DNA of 64,000 bases from Vreelandella rituensis (GTDB taxonomy: Bacteria; Pseudomonadota; Gammaproteobacteria; Pseudomonadales; Halomonadaceae). The notes below the pieces were generated by a model. The model had not been told where the DNA came from. It saw only the letters and a program-made list of their open reading frames with translations, and did not search any database. Both the position numbers and the translations under genes were made by a program. The stretch spans positions 1 through 64,000 of the forward strand of contig NZ_QPIJ01000001.1 in NCBI RefSeq assembly GCF_003336665.1, read 5' to 3'. Positions 49,412 to 58,446 of the stretch are shown here, piece by piece (position 1 is the stretch's first letter; each line of letters begins with the position of its first letter).

Positions 49412-49942
49412 ATGGTCGTGTACGAGAATCCTTGGTTTCGGGTGATGCGCGAAGACGGCTTTCACTTTGTGGATGAGCCCACATCAAAGCAGGGGGCGGC
49501 GGTCTTGCCGCTGGTGGGGAATAGCCTCTGGTTGCTGCAGATGCACCGTCCCGCCCAGAAGATGGCGATGACCCTTGAGGTACCCAGGGGCTATGCCCAT
49601 GAGGGGGAGACCTCACGACGCTGCGCGGCAAGAGAGCTTCAAGAGGAGATGGGGCTTTCGATAGACCCCCGGTCGCTGCAGTACCTGGGCAAGGTGAGGC
49701 CCAACACCGCAATCATGACCGCCTGCATCGACCTGTACGTGGCGCGCTTTCACGGTGATGTAGTGGTCGGGCAGCGAGACAGAGAGGCGTCTGGGCTTGC
49801 ATCGATTCCTCTGGAGAGATTGCCTATCTGGCTGGGGGAGGGCCATGTGCAGGATGGTTTCACCCTGGCGGCCTTGAGCTACTACTTCGCTGCACAGCGG
49901 ATCACAGCCGCCGCCTCGCAGGTGACAACGCCGGTCGCCTAG
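49412..49942 (+). CDS. NUDIX hydrolase
   Basis: 176 residues. The Nudix box GYAHEGETSRRCAARELQEEMG matches G-x5-E-x7-REUxEExGU with metal-binding Glu residues intact. The start VVYENPWFRVMREDGFHFV resembles ADP-ribose/ADP-sugar pyrophosphatases. ATG 49412 is preferred over 49397, which lies in the terminator tail. Substrate not determined. Confidence 0.85.
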   Translation: MVVYENPWFRVMREDGFHFVDEPTSKQGAAVLPLVGNSLWLLQMHRPAQKMAMTLEVPRGYAHEGETSRRCAARELQEEMGLSIDPRSLQYLGKVRPNTAIMTACIDLYVARFHGDVVVGQRDREASGLASIPLERLPIWLGEGHVQDGFTLAALSYYFAAQRITAAASQVTTPVA

Positions 49943-49996
49943 CTGGTGGCCTTGCGGCCAACTCGCTATCCGCTCAAGTCGGGTGTGAGTTCCAAG

Positions 49997-50021
49997 GAAA
50001 AGCGCCAGCCACGCTGGCGCC
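49997..50021 (-). terminator. Terminator after 50031-50825
   Basis: On the minus strand GCGCCAGC-GTG-GCTGGCGC followed by TTTTCC. Convergent with the NUDIX gene. Confidence 0.7.
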
Positions 50022-50030
50022 GTATCCATT

Positions 50031-50825
50031 TTAATTCAGCGGCTTGCTGGCCATCAGATCTTCCATCGCAGTTCTGAAGCGGCGAACATACTCGGCGAAG
50101 GTCATCAGACCATCCGGCCCGCACAGATAGTCCAGATAGTGATCAGTCAAATCCTCGCCTGCCTGCCTCTCCATTCCCGCTTCGACAATTGCCTGAGTGA
50201 GTATTTCGTCCAGCTTGAGTTCCGCGGTCCTTGAGCCGGTGACGAGATGGCAGCCTCCATGGCCGTCATTTTTGGCGTGTAGTGTCATGCCGTCAAAGGT
50301 GATGGTGCAGACAAAGGCAATGGTTTCCTCGGACATTTCCTTGAATGTCTTGAGTTTGCTAATCACTTGGCCGAGCGCTTCGCAGTCCTCGACCCGCGTT
50401 GATGGCGAGATATGACTGAGGGGGAGGCTGGACTCCGCTTCCGTATCTTCGATAAAGAACAGGAAGGTGGGTTTTGCGCCACCCTTTAGGCAGCGCAACC
50501 GGCTGCCCTCCGGCAGGGTTTCACCGTCTGAGAAGGTATACGGCTTGGTCATGATGGCGAAATCACCCTTACGGTACTGGGTGGCCCCACTGATGCCCAG
50601 TTCGCGCTTCAATGCCTCAGTTTCGGCGGGGCTTGCTGGCTCAAGAAAGCGGCCAAGGGCGACTGGGCTGCCGGTGACGCCGCCCTGTGATCCTTCGAGG
50701 GTGGGCTTCTTGCCACCCTTGGAACAGATGACCACTTCGCCCTTGTGGATCTGTACGGAGCTACCCACTTTGATGTCGCTAATGGCACGGTAGGCGGTGT
50801 TTTTCGTGAATGTGATTGTCATCAT
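50031..50825 (-). CDS. Hypothetical protein (264 aa)
   Basis: The N-terminal part has a repeated Lys/Gly pattern with VVICSKGGKKPTLEG and RLRCLKGGAKPTFLF about 85 residues apart, suggesting an internal duplication of a beta-rich unit. The C-terminal half is helical and acidic. The start at ATG 50825 (or 50822) has GAGG; the GGCAACCGCC repeat lies across the ribosome site. Promoter copy k is upstream. Family unknown. Confidence 0.65.
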   Translation of the reverse strand: MMTITFTKNTAYRAISDIKVGSSVQIHKGEVVICSKGGKKPTLEGSQGGVTGSPVALGRFLEPASPAETEALKRELGISGATQYRKGDFAIMTKPYTFSDGETLPEGSRLRCLKGGAKPTFLFFIEDTEAESSLPLSHISPSTRVEDCEALGQVISKLKTFKEMSEETIAFVCTITFDGMTLHAKNDGHGGCHLVTGSRTAELKLDEILTQAIVEAGMERQAGEDLTDHYLDYLCGPDGLMTFAEYVRRFRTAMEDLMASKPLN

Positions 50826-50897
50826 GGCGGTTGCCTCTATCTGATTGCGGTTGCAGGTTATGTGCTGGCACTTGCGTGGCCATGAGTTAATCATTAC

Positions 50898-50929
50898 ACA
50901 TATATGGGTGCAGCGCAACCCATATATAA
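50898..50929 (-). promoter_or_regulatory. Shared promoter element, perfect inverted type (copy k)
   Basis: On the minus strand TATATATGGGTTGC-GCTGC-ACCCATATATGT: long inverted repeat of ATATATGGGT. The best-preserved palindrome of the series. Confidence 0.65.
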
Positions 50930-51013
50930 AGAGACGGAAAGCCTCGCCCGTGATGCGTCAGCGCTTAGGGAGAGGATCATCCATGGCAATTTACTTGAAG
51001 CAAGCGGAGCCTG

Positions 51014-51244
51014 CTATTGCGGTTTGGCTGTTAGGCGCTTCAGCGCTTCCGCGCAATCCATCACGTCGCCAGCATTGAACAACATTTCCGTTTGCCTAAT
51101 ACCCGTTCGCTGGAAGGGAAGCGGTGGCGCGACGCCCCTGAGTAGTTTCTCTTGGTGAATAGCGTCTTTGAGCTCTGTCACTCGAACGTTCAGGAGGCGA
51201 GCAGCGTTGGTGATGCCTAGCCGGGTCTTTCGAAAATCGTCCAT
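51014..51244 (-). CDS. Small probable DNA-binding protein (76 aa)
   Basis: ATG 51244 with AGGACA upstream. The N-terminal helix-turn-helix-like segment LGITNAARLLNVRVTELKDAI and a following basic strand suggest a small DNA-binding or excisionase-like fold; not certain. The C-terminus has FNAGDVMDCAEALKRL. Confidence 0.5.
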   Translation of the reverse strand: MDDFRKTRLGITNAARLLNVRVTELKDAIHQEKLLRGVAPPLPFQRTGIRQTEMLFNAGDVMDCAEALKRLTAKPQ

Positions 51245-51456
51245 AAATTGTCCTAGTTGGTAGTGGTGTCATTGTACCAAAACCGACTGATCTTCTGTGC
51301 TTATATCCTTGCTGGCGGGCACTGTGGTTTGCCGTGAGAGTCCAGGTTAATTGCTGTTACTGGAATAAGGGTTGCCCCATAGTGTCCGCACCCAATGCAG
51401 GCGGTCCGCAGGGGATGCTAGAGTGCCAAATCCAACGAACAAAGAGTTAAGCCAGC

Positions 51457-51792
51457 ATGGATGATCACCAAAGAAGCGAACAAATAGCCGAGATTCACCG
51501 CTGCTTTTCGCTGAGTCGTGCCAACTTGAGAGAAATGCGAAAGACACCCTATATTGCGGGTGTGTTTTCTTTGATTCTTTTGGGTACGTCGCTACTTTTA
51601 AGTATGAAGGCTATACCGGTGAGTGCGGGGCTTGCGATTGTTATTGGGGCTATCCTCCCCATGGGGATCGTGTTCACAAACTTCTTCACCAGGTCTCGAC
51701 AGTGCCGAAAAGCACACAAGAGAGCGCTTTTGATCACCGAAGAGCTTGGTATTGATCAAGGCGCGGAAGACAGCCGCGCGGGTCGTGATTAA
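51457..51792 (+). CDS. Small two-helix membrane protein (111 aa)
   Basis: Hydrophobic helices at residues 33-50 (IAGVFSLILLGTSLLLSM) and 56-76 (AGLAIVIGAILPMGIVFTNFF), with a basic patch after (TRSRQCRKAHKR). The ribosome site is weak. It is followed at once by the HicB-like gene. Function unknown. Confidence 0.55.
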   Translation: MDDHQRSEQIAEIHRCFSLSRANLREMRKTPYIAGVFSLILLGTSLLLSMKAIPVSAGLAIVIGAILPMGIVFTNFFTRSRQCRKAHKRALLITEELGIDQGAEDSRAGRD

Positions 51793-51802
51793 GGAGCGAA
51801 AG

Positions 51803-52012
51803 TTGCCAAAAGTTTCGGATCGCTACACCTATCGGGTCACCTGGTCGCAGGACGACCAGGAGCATGTTGGGCTATGTGAAGAGTTTCCAGGCCTCAGCTG
51901 GTTGGACGCGAGTCCGGCGCTGGCCTTGCAAGGTATCCGGGATACCGTCCGATCGTGCGTTGAGGACCTACGGCAAAGCAGTGAGCCTGTTCCCGAGCCT
52001 GTTGCGCCTTAG
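51803..52012 (+). CDS. Orphan HicB-like antitoxin-fold protein (69 aa)
   Basis: Start TTG 51803 has AAGGAG six bases upstream; a longer frame to 51746 lacks one. The sequence SDRYTYRVTWSQDDQEHVGLCEEFPGLSWLDASPALALQGI has the HicB partial RNase-H-like fold pattern (YTYRVTWS...VGLC-EFP-LSWL). No HicA toxin gene or C-terminal DNA-binding domain follows, so it is a solitary HicB-type regulator. Confidence 0.7.
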   Translation: MPKVSDRYTYRVTWSQDDQEHVGLCEEFPGLSWLDASPALALQGIRDTVRSCVEDLRQSSEPVPEPVAP

Positions 52013-52047
52013 CAAAAAGCCGAGTAACCCGCCGTCTGGCGGGGGTG

Positions 52048-53133
52048 TCAGAGACTTCTTTTGGTGACTTTTTGGTACATGTCTACCGCCTTCCGGAACT
52101 TTTCAGGCTGAAGCACACGATATGCAGAAGCATCCATGGTGTCCGCGATGTGGCCTATGATCAAGTCATCTAAAAATCCAATATCTGAACGCTGCTTGAC
52201 GCTATTGAGCGTGGCTTCAGCAAATTCACCTGAGGATCTGTGTTTATAGTATTTCAGATTTTGAATTCCTTCTCGCATATGGATCTGAGTCAGATAATGA
52301 AGGTAACCACGACGACTAGTCACATTCCTATTAAAAAAATGCTGATTCATCAATGGAGTAAAAAACGCTGGTTGCTGACTACTAAGCTTATGTAGTGCAT
52401 ACAAATCGGCAAAGGATTCCAGTATATAATGATTATAGAGACTATGATCCTGACGTCTGTTAATTAACATCTCAAGTGATTCTTGATCGTAAACATCGAT
52501 AACAAGGGAAATTCTTTCAATTATGTCACTATCTTTTACCTTCCATTTCCAGCTTGGCATTGCTCCCTGAATGCAGTGACCGATTTCATGATTAAGAAAA
52601 AATTGCGCACGATAAGAAGGTTTTTGATCAATATCTCCTTCTTCGTACAAATCAATAAAGTCCTTGTATGAATTCATGTCTTGCCCCCATATGAAGCATA
52701 TATGAGATGAAAGTAATCGACTGGTCAGTCGGACATTTTTTCCCGTGCCAAACTCGATACTTTTAATTTTTTTATAATAATTAAGTCCCTGAGATGTAAA
52801 CACCTCTCCCATTGCCTGCTCATCGCCATGCCAGGCGGGTAGTATGGTCATGGTTTTGCCATACTCAGCCGACAAACTGTAACTAAGCTCTTGGAAATAG
52901 ACGCTTTCGGGAGTATCCCCTGTAAAAAGAGACGCTGTTCGAAACCACTGCTTGTATGACCAGAAACCAGCGATCGCCAGGGTCAGCGCAATGCCCCCTA
53001 CGACAAAGAGGTTGATAGGTTTCTTTTGTTGTCGGCGCGAAGGCTTTTTTTCTGGTCGCCCAGAGGCAAATTCCGCTGAACCACCACATGACATGGCCAC
53101 GTACTTCATTTGCTCTTCTCTTTTCTTATCCAT
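52048..53133 (-). CDS. Membrane-anchored zinc metalloprotease-like protein
   Basis: 361 residues. A basic N-terminus (KKPSRRQQKKPIN) precedes one membrane helix (LFVVGGIALTLAIAGFW, about 42-58). The large exported domain has FFLNHEIGHCI (HExxH metal site) near residue 190 and ILESFADLYAL about 70 residues later, where the Glu could be the third ligand, a gluzincin-like arrangement. Start chosen at ATG 53133; ATG 53109 is an alternative. It lies 40 bases after the large membrane protein gene in the same direction. Family unknown; protease activity is inferred. Confidence 0.6.
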   Translation of the reverse strand: MDKKREEQMKYVAMSCGGSAEFASGRPEKKPSRRQQKKPINLFVVGGIALTLAIAGFWSYKQWFRTASLFTGDTPESVYFQELSYSLSAEYGKTMTILPAWHGDEQAMGEVFTSQGLNYYKKIKSIEFGTGKNVRLTSRLLSSHICFIWGQDMNSYKDFIDLYEEGDIDQKPSYRAQFFLNHEIGHCIQGAMPSWKWKVKDSDIIERISLVIDVYDQESLEMLINRRQDHSLYNHYILESFADLYALHKLSSQQPAFFTPLMNQHFFNRNVTSRRGYLHYLTQIHMREGIQNLKYYKHRSSGEFAEATLNSVKQRSDIGFLDDLIIGHIADTMDASAYRVLQPEKFRKAVDMYQKVTKRSL

Positions 53134-53173
53134 ATTCTTCCCAACGGTGCTTGGCTGACTAAAGAAAGACGGC

Positions 53174-55231
53174 TTACTTAGCAATATCCGGATACATGGC
53201 GTGATGGACAATCTCAAGATTGTTGAGACCAGTCATCTCCAGCATCCCCTGCCCAACACCGTATAGGACGGGCTCAACCACATACAGCCAATGCTGAATG
53301 AGTGCCAGTACGGATGACTTTTCATCTAGTGCCATAATGTCAAGGCGCAGGTTGACCGGCATGTCGTCCAAAGGAAATAGGATAAAAGGAACCAATATTA
53401 CAGTCGCAATACCAAGGACAAGTATCCATGAAGCCACAGATCGATAGTCATGCTTCCCCTTTGAGTAGCAATAGATTAGCTCGTTAATCAGTAGAGGAAG
53501 TTTTAACAAAGCGACCAAGGAAAAGAACATGCTCATCATCAAAGCAATCGGTGGAATAATCGCCATGCGATAGGCACTTAATCCATCCTCGATTCCCTGA
53601 GGTGTGTTGACATAATCTTGGGGTTTCCGCGAGTAGCGAGCATATAGTATGTCGAATTGAGTCTGTGCGACATCCGCCATCACCTTTCTGTAAAAGGTGT
53701 TCACATCCATATCAATCTCTAATTTGCTGGAGTAAAATCCGCCTGTAATCTCACGAATATTGTCCGCAATGCCTTTGACCTGGATGAAGTCACTAAAACT
53801 CATATTGGGTACTAACGTATCAAGCGCGCTAACGGAGGTTCCAGCTACCTTAGAGAACTCTTGACGCCATGCATACAGGCTCTTTTTCTTGATGGCGTCG
53901 TCGATATAGCGACGGGCCATGATAGAACTTCCGCCAAATGTCGTGTCAAACGATCTATCCAGTCTGATGCCTGAAGTGCTTTCGATCTTCTCGCGCATCG
54001 CCCGGCCAGTCTTTTTATGAGTCAAAAAGTCCTCATAGGTACTTATAGTGACGGGATATCCTGCCGTTTTTTTGGTGTAATAAAGGTCGTAGTTTCTCCA
54101 GTCCCAAATGAAGTCAAATAGCTGTTCACGACTAGGGTTGCAGCTACGCCCGATTCGTCCGGTCCCCCCGCAATAAATAGCAAAGGGATTCGGATTGCCA
54201 GACACTTCTATTCTATTCACCTCACCATTAGGTCTCTCGACAAGTTTATGGCCAAAAATCTCGCTACGCTTCAGCTTTTTTAGAAACGCAGGACTTTCTA
54301 TCCTATGAAGTGTCAAGCTATACTTTTGCTGACGAGCGTTAGTGTAATAATTGTAGAGAGAGCCAGAAACATTGCGACGTATATGGCTTACAACAGAATC
54401 ACGTTCGCGTTTGATGGAAGGTCCAAGTTTGATCCATGAGTCGCGCAGCTCATTACGCGCAGGAATCCATATCTTATTGAACTCTGCATCAGATATGCCT
54501 CGCGAATTATATGTCGCTTTTCGGCTGGCCTTTAGATAATCATCATAGGTGGCTCTTAATTGAGGCTCGTATTGTAGATATGACGCATAGGTTTCATCCA
54601 TCGCCGACATGGCGTGAATGGATGTGTAGTAAATCAGGCCTTGTTTTGCACCCTTCGCCTCAAAAGGCCCGGAATTAAGGTTTTGATTCCTAAGGCCCTC
54701 GTGCATGGACCCTACCAATGGAAAAGAAGCCAGGTAGGTCATAGCTTCTGGATGATGAGGGTCTACCATCATCTCCTCACGATATGGAAATTTTCGAGTG
54801 AAGCCAGACGCATGCAAGCGCTTTGCGTAATCCATTGTGACAGCGATATAGCGATCTTCGGCATTTGACTGTTTGACAAGCCCTTGCTCAATTAACGTCT
54901 CCGTTGCGAAATAGAAAATAGGCCCTATGGTAACCAACGCCAGGAAAAAGGTAAGCATGGCGCCCTTAATGGTAAATGCATCAAGCCCTCGTATCTTGGC
55001 ACTAAATACGCCAAATAGAGTAATTGTACAGCCGACACTTGCTAAAACTCGGCCAAATAATTCGACTTGATGGAACTTTTCGTCATCGACAGTAAAACCA
55101 CTAGAAACATTCAGCAGCATCGCGTTAAACATAAACTCAATGACTACATAGAGAAGAATAAAAGCTAGAAAAAACCAGATCCATATCCGATAGTTTCTCT
55201 TTTCTTCGGCAGATATCATAAATGGGCGCAT
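53174..55231 (-). CDS. Large multi-pass membrane protein, unknown family (685 aa)
   Basis: Three or four helices in the first 115 residues (IWIWFFLAFILLYVVIEFMF; ASVGCTITLFGVF; GAMLTFFLALVTIGPIFYF), a polar domain of about 430 residues rich in Tyr and Arg, and three helices in the last 150 residues (IPPIALMMSMFFSLVALL; WILVLGIATVILVPFILF). The long polar loop is probably periplasmic. GGGAA lies before ATG 55231. Paired with the metalloprotease gene; a membrane complex is inferred. AT-richer than its surroundings. Confidence 0.6.
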   Translation of the reverse strand: MRPFMISAEEKRNYRIWIWFFLAFILLYVVIEFMFNAMLLNVSSGFTVDDEKFHQVELFGRVLASVGCTITLFGVFSAKIRGLDAFTIKGAMLTFFLALVTIGPIFYFATETLIEQGLVKQSNAEDRYIAVTMDYAKRLHASGFTRKFPYREEMMVDPHHPEAMTYLASFPLVGSMHEGLRNQNLNSGPFEAKGAKQGLIYYTSIHAMSAMDETYASYLQYEPQLRATYDDYLKASRKATYNSRGISDAEFNKIWIPARNELRDSWIKLGPSIKRERDSVVSHIRRNVSGSLYNYYTNARQQKYSLTLHRIESPAFLKKLKRSEIFGHKLVERPNGEVNRIEVSGNPNPFAIYCGGTGRIGRSCNPSREQLFDFIWDWRNYDLYYTKKTAGYPVTISTYEDFLTHKKTGRAMREKIESTSGIRLDRSFDTTFGGSSIMARRYIDDAIKKKSLYAWRQEFSKVAGTSVSALDTLVPNMSFSDFIQVKGIADNIREITGGFYSSKLEIDMDVNTFYRKVMADVAQTQFDILYARYSRKPQDYVNTPQGIEDGLSAYRMAIIPPIALMMSMFFSLVALLKLPLLINELIYCYSKGKHDYRSVASWILVLGIATVILVPFILFPLDDMPVNLRLDIMALDEKSSVLALIQHWLYVVEPVLYGVGQGMLEMTGLNNLEIVHHAMYPDIAK

Positions 55232-55510
55232 GTAATTCCCTTTGAAAACGGTGTGCTTAGTTTATTGGCGCCACAATGGACTACAGGAGATAGGCGGGAG
55301 GACCGTCGCCTTCCCTGGCTTAGCAACCCTAGAGCAGCAGTGCAGAGGGAGCCGGCGACTGGGCCGGGCCAAAGAATACCAGATAGTCCGTTGTCTCGGG
55401 CTTGCATGCGTTAGGCCTTGATTCCCTTCGAAGTTGGGAAATGTCAGCCGGGAAACCGGTAACGTTTGGTTTGGGTACCCTTTGGGACGCTAGAAGATCA
55501 CTCTATTGGG

Positions 55511-55717
55511 TCACTTCCGGCGTGGTTGTGGTGAATCGTTAATGACTCGGTTAACGGGCTCACCGTCGCGGGAGGTGCCAAGCATGGGCTTCTGGCCATC
55601 CTCCAGCACCCAGGGCATGACGGTACCGCAGGCGTGACAGACTTTCTCATTGAGGCTCGAAAAATGTCGCAACACCTTGCTATCGCAATTCCAGCAGGCT
55701 TTGGTCGTGCGTTTCAT
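55511..55717 (-). CDS. Small zinc-ribbon protein (68 aa)
   Basis: CWNC (residues 8-11) and CHAC (27-30) form a four-cysteine ribbon. The tail is Arg/Pro-rich. AAGGAAA precedes the ATG. Function unknown. Confidence 0.65.
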   Translation of the reverse strand: MKRTTKACWNCDSKVLRHFSSLNEKVCHACGTVMPWVLEDGQKPMLGTSRDGEPVNRVINDSPQPRRK

Positions 55718-55745
55718 CTTGTTTTTCCTTGTTGTAGTGCTCAGG

Positions 55746-56423
55746 CTATCGAAAAGCCACGTCGCGGAATGTCAGTCGATAGGGCCGATCGTCGTCTTGG
55801 GGGACTTCCGCCTCGAGGATCAGCCCCGGAACAGTGGGGTGGAACGCCAGGCGCATGGGGTCTCGATTGTTCGCTTCGCGGGCGATGATCCCGGCGGGTA
55901 CCAAGCTTTCGCCATGGATCAGTTGTGCGGGAAACTCGTATTGATGGTACGTGATCTGTTTTATCTTGCCTTGGTGGTCGGCATACGCCAGTGAGCAGGG
56001 TGACGCCTCGGGGCAGGACTGATTACGGGCATCGCGGGATAGCTGATAGAGCATCATCTGGCGATCCAGAAGGCCGCTGAGATCCGCCTGACTCATGCGG
56101 TGCTCTTTCTTAAATCCAAAGGTGCTTTGGGCGCTGACATAGAGCAGGGGCGTGAGGGTGTCGCTCATGTCCAGGAACCGGCTTCTCTCCGTGGCGCTGG
56201 CAATCCCGCCCGCCTTGCCTTCCATGCTGCTTTCCACACGGTACTCATTGAACGCCAGCTGGTGCTCGATGGTAGTCACGGGCATGCCTGGCGCATCCAG
56301 CCGGTAATGCGCCTTGAAGCCGTTGGCGGGACTGTCGGCCGCCTGCCCACTGTTGGCGGCGGCGGGTGAGGTGGCGAGCAGGGCGGCAAGGCTAGCGGTC
56401 GAGACAAGAAATTTCAGGTACAT
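55746..56423 (-). CDS. DUF3108-like periplasmic protein
   Basis: 225 residues. Signal peptide MYLKFLVSTASLAALLATSPAAA, cleaved near NSGQA. The mature part begins GFKAHYRLDAPGMPVTTIEHQL and continues as beta strands with two cysteines (SCPEASPCSL), like DUF3108 proteins that form a lipocalin-like barrel. Start ATG 56423 with AGGAG. It overlaps the upstream gene's 3' end by 32 bases. Role unknown. Confidence 0.6.
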   Translation of the reverse strand: MYLKFLVSTASLAALLATSPAAANSGQAADSPANGFKAHYRLDAPGMPVTTIEHQLAFNEYRVESSMEGKAGGIASATERSRFLDMSDTLTPLLYVSAQSTFGFKKEHRMSQADLSGLLDRQMMLYQLSRDARNQSCPEASPCSLAYADHQGKIKQITYHQYEFPAQLIHGESLVPAGIIAREANNRDPMRLAFHPTVPGLILEAEVPQDDDRPYRLTFRDVAFR

Positions 56424-56937
56424 GTAACGGTTCTCCTGAGTCCTCGGCGGACTCGATGACTGGCATGGCGTCTGGCGCTGGGCCATCGGCATAGCGCACG
56501 GTCACACCCAGATAGCGATAATGGCGAAAAGGCGGGTTGGGGTTTTCAATCTCAGCAATCGCCTTGTCCAGGACCTGGAAAACCTCATGTGCGCGTTTGA
56601 CCGGCTCCGGAATATGCGGGTGGCTGATGCCGTGATGGCTGTTTTCCCCATAGCCCAGCAAGGCCTTGGCCTGGACCATCAGGGTATCGAGCGTGGTGCA
56701 GGTATCGGGCGTTGCCTGTGGGTTGTGATCGACAAGCGCTCCCGGCGCTTTTTTCGGCGGAAACGACTGCGGTTGCATGTTTGAGGTGGGCAGGTGGCCG
56801 AGACGTGCCAGCATCGAGACTTCATCCAACTTTCCCTGACAAAGCGCGGTATATAGGGCCAAGGCTTTAGCGTTCGCCTCGGCCTGCTCAAGAGTGATGG
56901 TTAACTGGATGCGTCGGGTTGGGTCTCGGCTTAACAT
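56392..56937 (-). CDS. Hypothetical protein (181 aa)
   Basis: The N-terminal 45 residues are a helix rich in Ala and Leu; the middle is Pro/His-rich and disordered; a helix (VKRAHEVFQVLDKAIAEIE) and a strand (FRHYRYLGVTVRYADG) follow. No family recognised. Followed with overlap by the DUF3108-like gene. Confidence 0.55.
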   Translation of the reverse strand: MLSRDPTRRIQLTITLEQAEANAKALALYTALCQGKLDEVSMLARLGHLPTSNMQPQSFPPKKAPGALVDHNPQATPDTCTTLDTLMVQAKALLGYGENSHHGISHPHIPEPVKRAHEVFQVLDKAIAEIENPNPPFRHYRYLGVTVRYADGPAPDAMPVIESAEDSGEPLHVPEISCLDR

Positions 56938-57010
56938 GGCTCAGCTTTCCTGATGAAATAACCCTTATTTTCTCACATCGCCCCCGATTCAGGGGGCGAG
57001 GCAATCCCGG

Positions 57011-57172
57011 TCAGGCGGCTTTGAGCGATTGCGCCGAAGGGCGTAGCTCGGGGTGGTAATGTCGGGCATCCCCATGCAGGCGCACCGCCATGGCGTCCGT
57101 ATCCACGATGCGGCACAGGCTTTTGCGCGCCAGCGATCGGGCGGCACTGTGCCAGTCAGCAGGGATGGAGAT
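57011..57172 (-). pseudogene. 3' part of the gene interrupted by the tnpB element
   Basis: Open frame ISIPADWHSAARSLARKSL... to the stop at 57011. Its first residues align with MPSKKHTALRRLAMLGL of the paralogue at 27807. It is in frame with the 5' part at 58550-58807 if the element is removed. Split-gene remnant, see the findings. Confidence 0.65.
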
Positions 57173-57300
57173 TTGACCTCCTCACCGCCTGAAGGACGGT
57201 GATTCCCGGTTGTCGCCTTCCGGGTTCCTGCTTCGCAGCCCGTTGCCCTTGGTGATGGCACCTCGGGTCTTACACAAGCTCCACAGGCTTAACCTCCCGT
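57173..57300 (-). ncRNA. Candidate omega RNA at the tnpB element right end
   Basis: TnpB proteins use a guide RNA from the 3' end of their gene and the right end, the guide being copied from the flanking DNA. The conserved GAATCACCGTCC-TTCAGGCGGTGAGGAGG stretch (about 57175-57205) is the usual scaffold end; the guide would start at 57172 and run left into the split gene. Boundaries are approximate. Confidence 0.5.
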
Positions 57301-58446
57301 AAGCCCTACGGTAGTTTTCTCATGCTGGCGGAGCTTGTCAGCACCCGCCAGAATGGCTTTGCCCGATTGCAAAATATTGCGGGCAGCGTTCACATCCCGG
57401 TCGATACCTTGAGTGCCACAGCTTGGGCAGTCCCAGGTACGGACGTTGAGCGGCATCTTCTCGGTGATATGGCCACAGTGAAAGCAGCGCTTCGAACTGG
57501 GATACCACTTGTCGATCTGGACGAAATCGCGCCCGTACCGCTCGGCCTTGTACGCCAGTTGTTGCGTGAGCTGATGCCAGCCCACGTCGCTGATGGCTTT
57601 GGCCAGTGAGCGGTTTTTCAGCAGGTTCTTGATCTGCAAGCTCTCGGCAGCAATGACTTGGTTCTCGTGAATAAGCTGCGTGGAGAGTTTGTGGGTGGCG
57701 TCGCGGCGTTGGTCGGCCAGCTTAGCATGCACCTTGGCGACCTGAAGCCGCGCCTTGGCGCGGTTATTCGAGCCTTTCTGTTTGCGTGATAGCTGGCGCT
57801 GTGACCGCGCCAGCTTGCGCTCGGTACGACGTAGAAAACGCGGGTTGGGGATTTTGTCGCCGTGACTGGTGATAACGCGGTGGGTTAGCCCCAGGTCGAT
57901 ACCGACCATCTTAGGTGTCACGGGGAGCGGCGTCACCGCTTCTTCCACCAAAAAACTGACGTGGTAACGGCCAGCGGTATCGCAGCTCACCGTGATGCTG
58001 CTCGGTGTGCCGGAAAAATGCCGACTCCAGCGGATATTCAGCGGGTCTTTGTGCTTGGCGAGCCACAGCTTGCCATCGCGCCAGCGAAAACCATTGGCCA
58101 TGTAAGTGGCTGATTGCTTGCGCTGTTTTTTCTTGAAGGTGGGATACCGCGCTTGGCCTTTGAAGAAGTTACTGAACGCTCGATCCAGATGCCGGAGCGA
58201 TTGTTGCAAACAAACATTGGACACCTCAGCCAGAAATGCTGTGTCCGGCTGTTTCTTGAGGATGGTGAGCGCTTTGGCGGTGGCGTTGTAGCCCATCCGC
58301 TCTTGATGCTCGAACCAGGCATCGGTGCGCTGGCGGAGGAAGTGGTTGTAAACGTACCGCACACAGCCAAATGTCCGGGCAAGCTGGTCGGCCTGTTCGG
58401 GCGTGGGGTAAAACCGATAACGGTAGGCGCGATGTACGGTGGTCAT
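57289..58446 (-). CDS. tnpB: RNA-guided nuclease TnpB (IS200/IS605 accessory protein)
   Basis: 385 residues, full length. The N-terminal RNA-binding part starts MTTVHRAYRYRFYPTPEQ. RuvC motifs: MVGIDLGLTH (Asp, about 185), VIAAESLQIKNLL (Glu, about 268) and GIDRDVNAARNIL (Asp, about 350). Zinc finger CFHCG...CPSCG. All catalytic residues are present, so an active TAM-directed nuclease is expected. It helps its element persist by cutting empty donor sites. GTG or ATG alternatives are less likely than ATG 58446. Confidence 0.9.
   Translation of the reverse strand: MTTVHRAYRYRFYPTPEQADQLARTFGCVRYVYNHFLRQRTDAWFEHQERMGYNATAKALTILKKQPDTAFLAEVSNVCLQQSLRHLDRAFSNFFKGQARYPTFKKKQRKQSATYMANGFRWRDGKLWLAKHKDPLNIRWSRHFSGTPSSITVSCDTAGRYHVSFLVEEAVTPLPVTPKMVGIDLGLTHRVITSHGDKIPNPRFLRRTERKLARSQRQLSRKQKGSNNRAKARLQVAKVHAKLADQRRDATHKLSTQLIHENQVIAAESLQIKNLLKNRSLAKAISDVGWHQLTQQLAYKAERYGRDFVQIDKWYPSSKRCFHCGHITEKMPLNVRTWDCPSCGTQGIDRDVNAARNILQSGKAILAGADKLRQHEKTTVGLTGG

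Noticed and set aside
56989..57261. 90-codon leftward frame across the tnpB element right end
   Set aside because: Spans the element boundary in the wrong frame; the frame matching the paralogue is the one ending at 57011.
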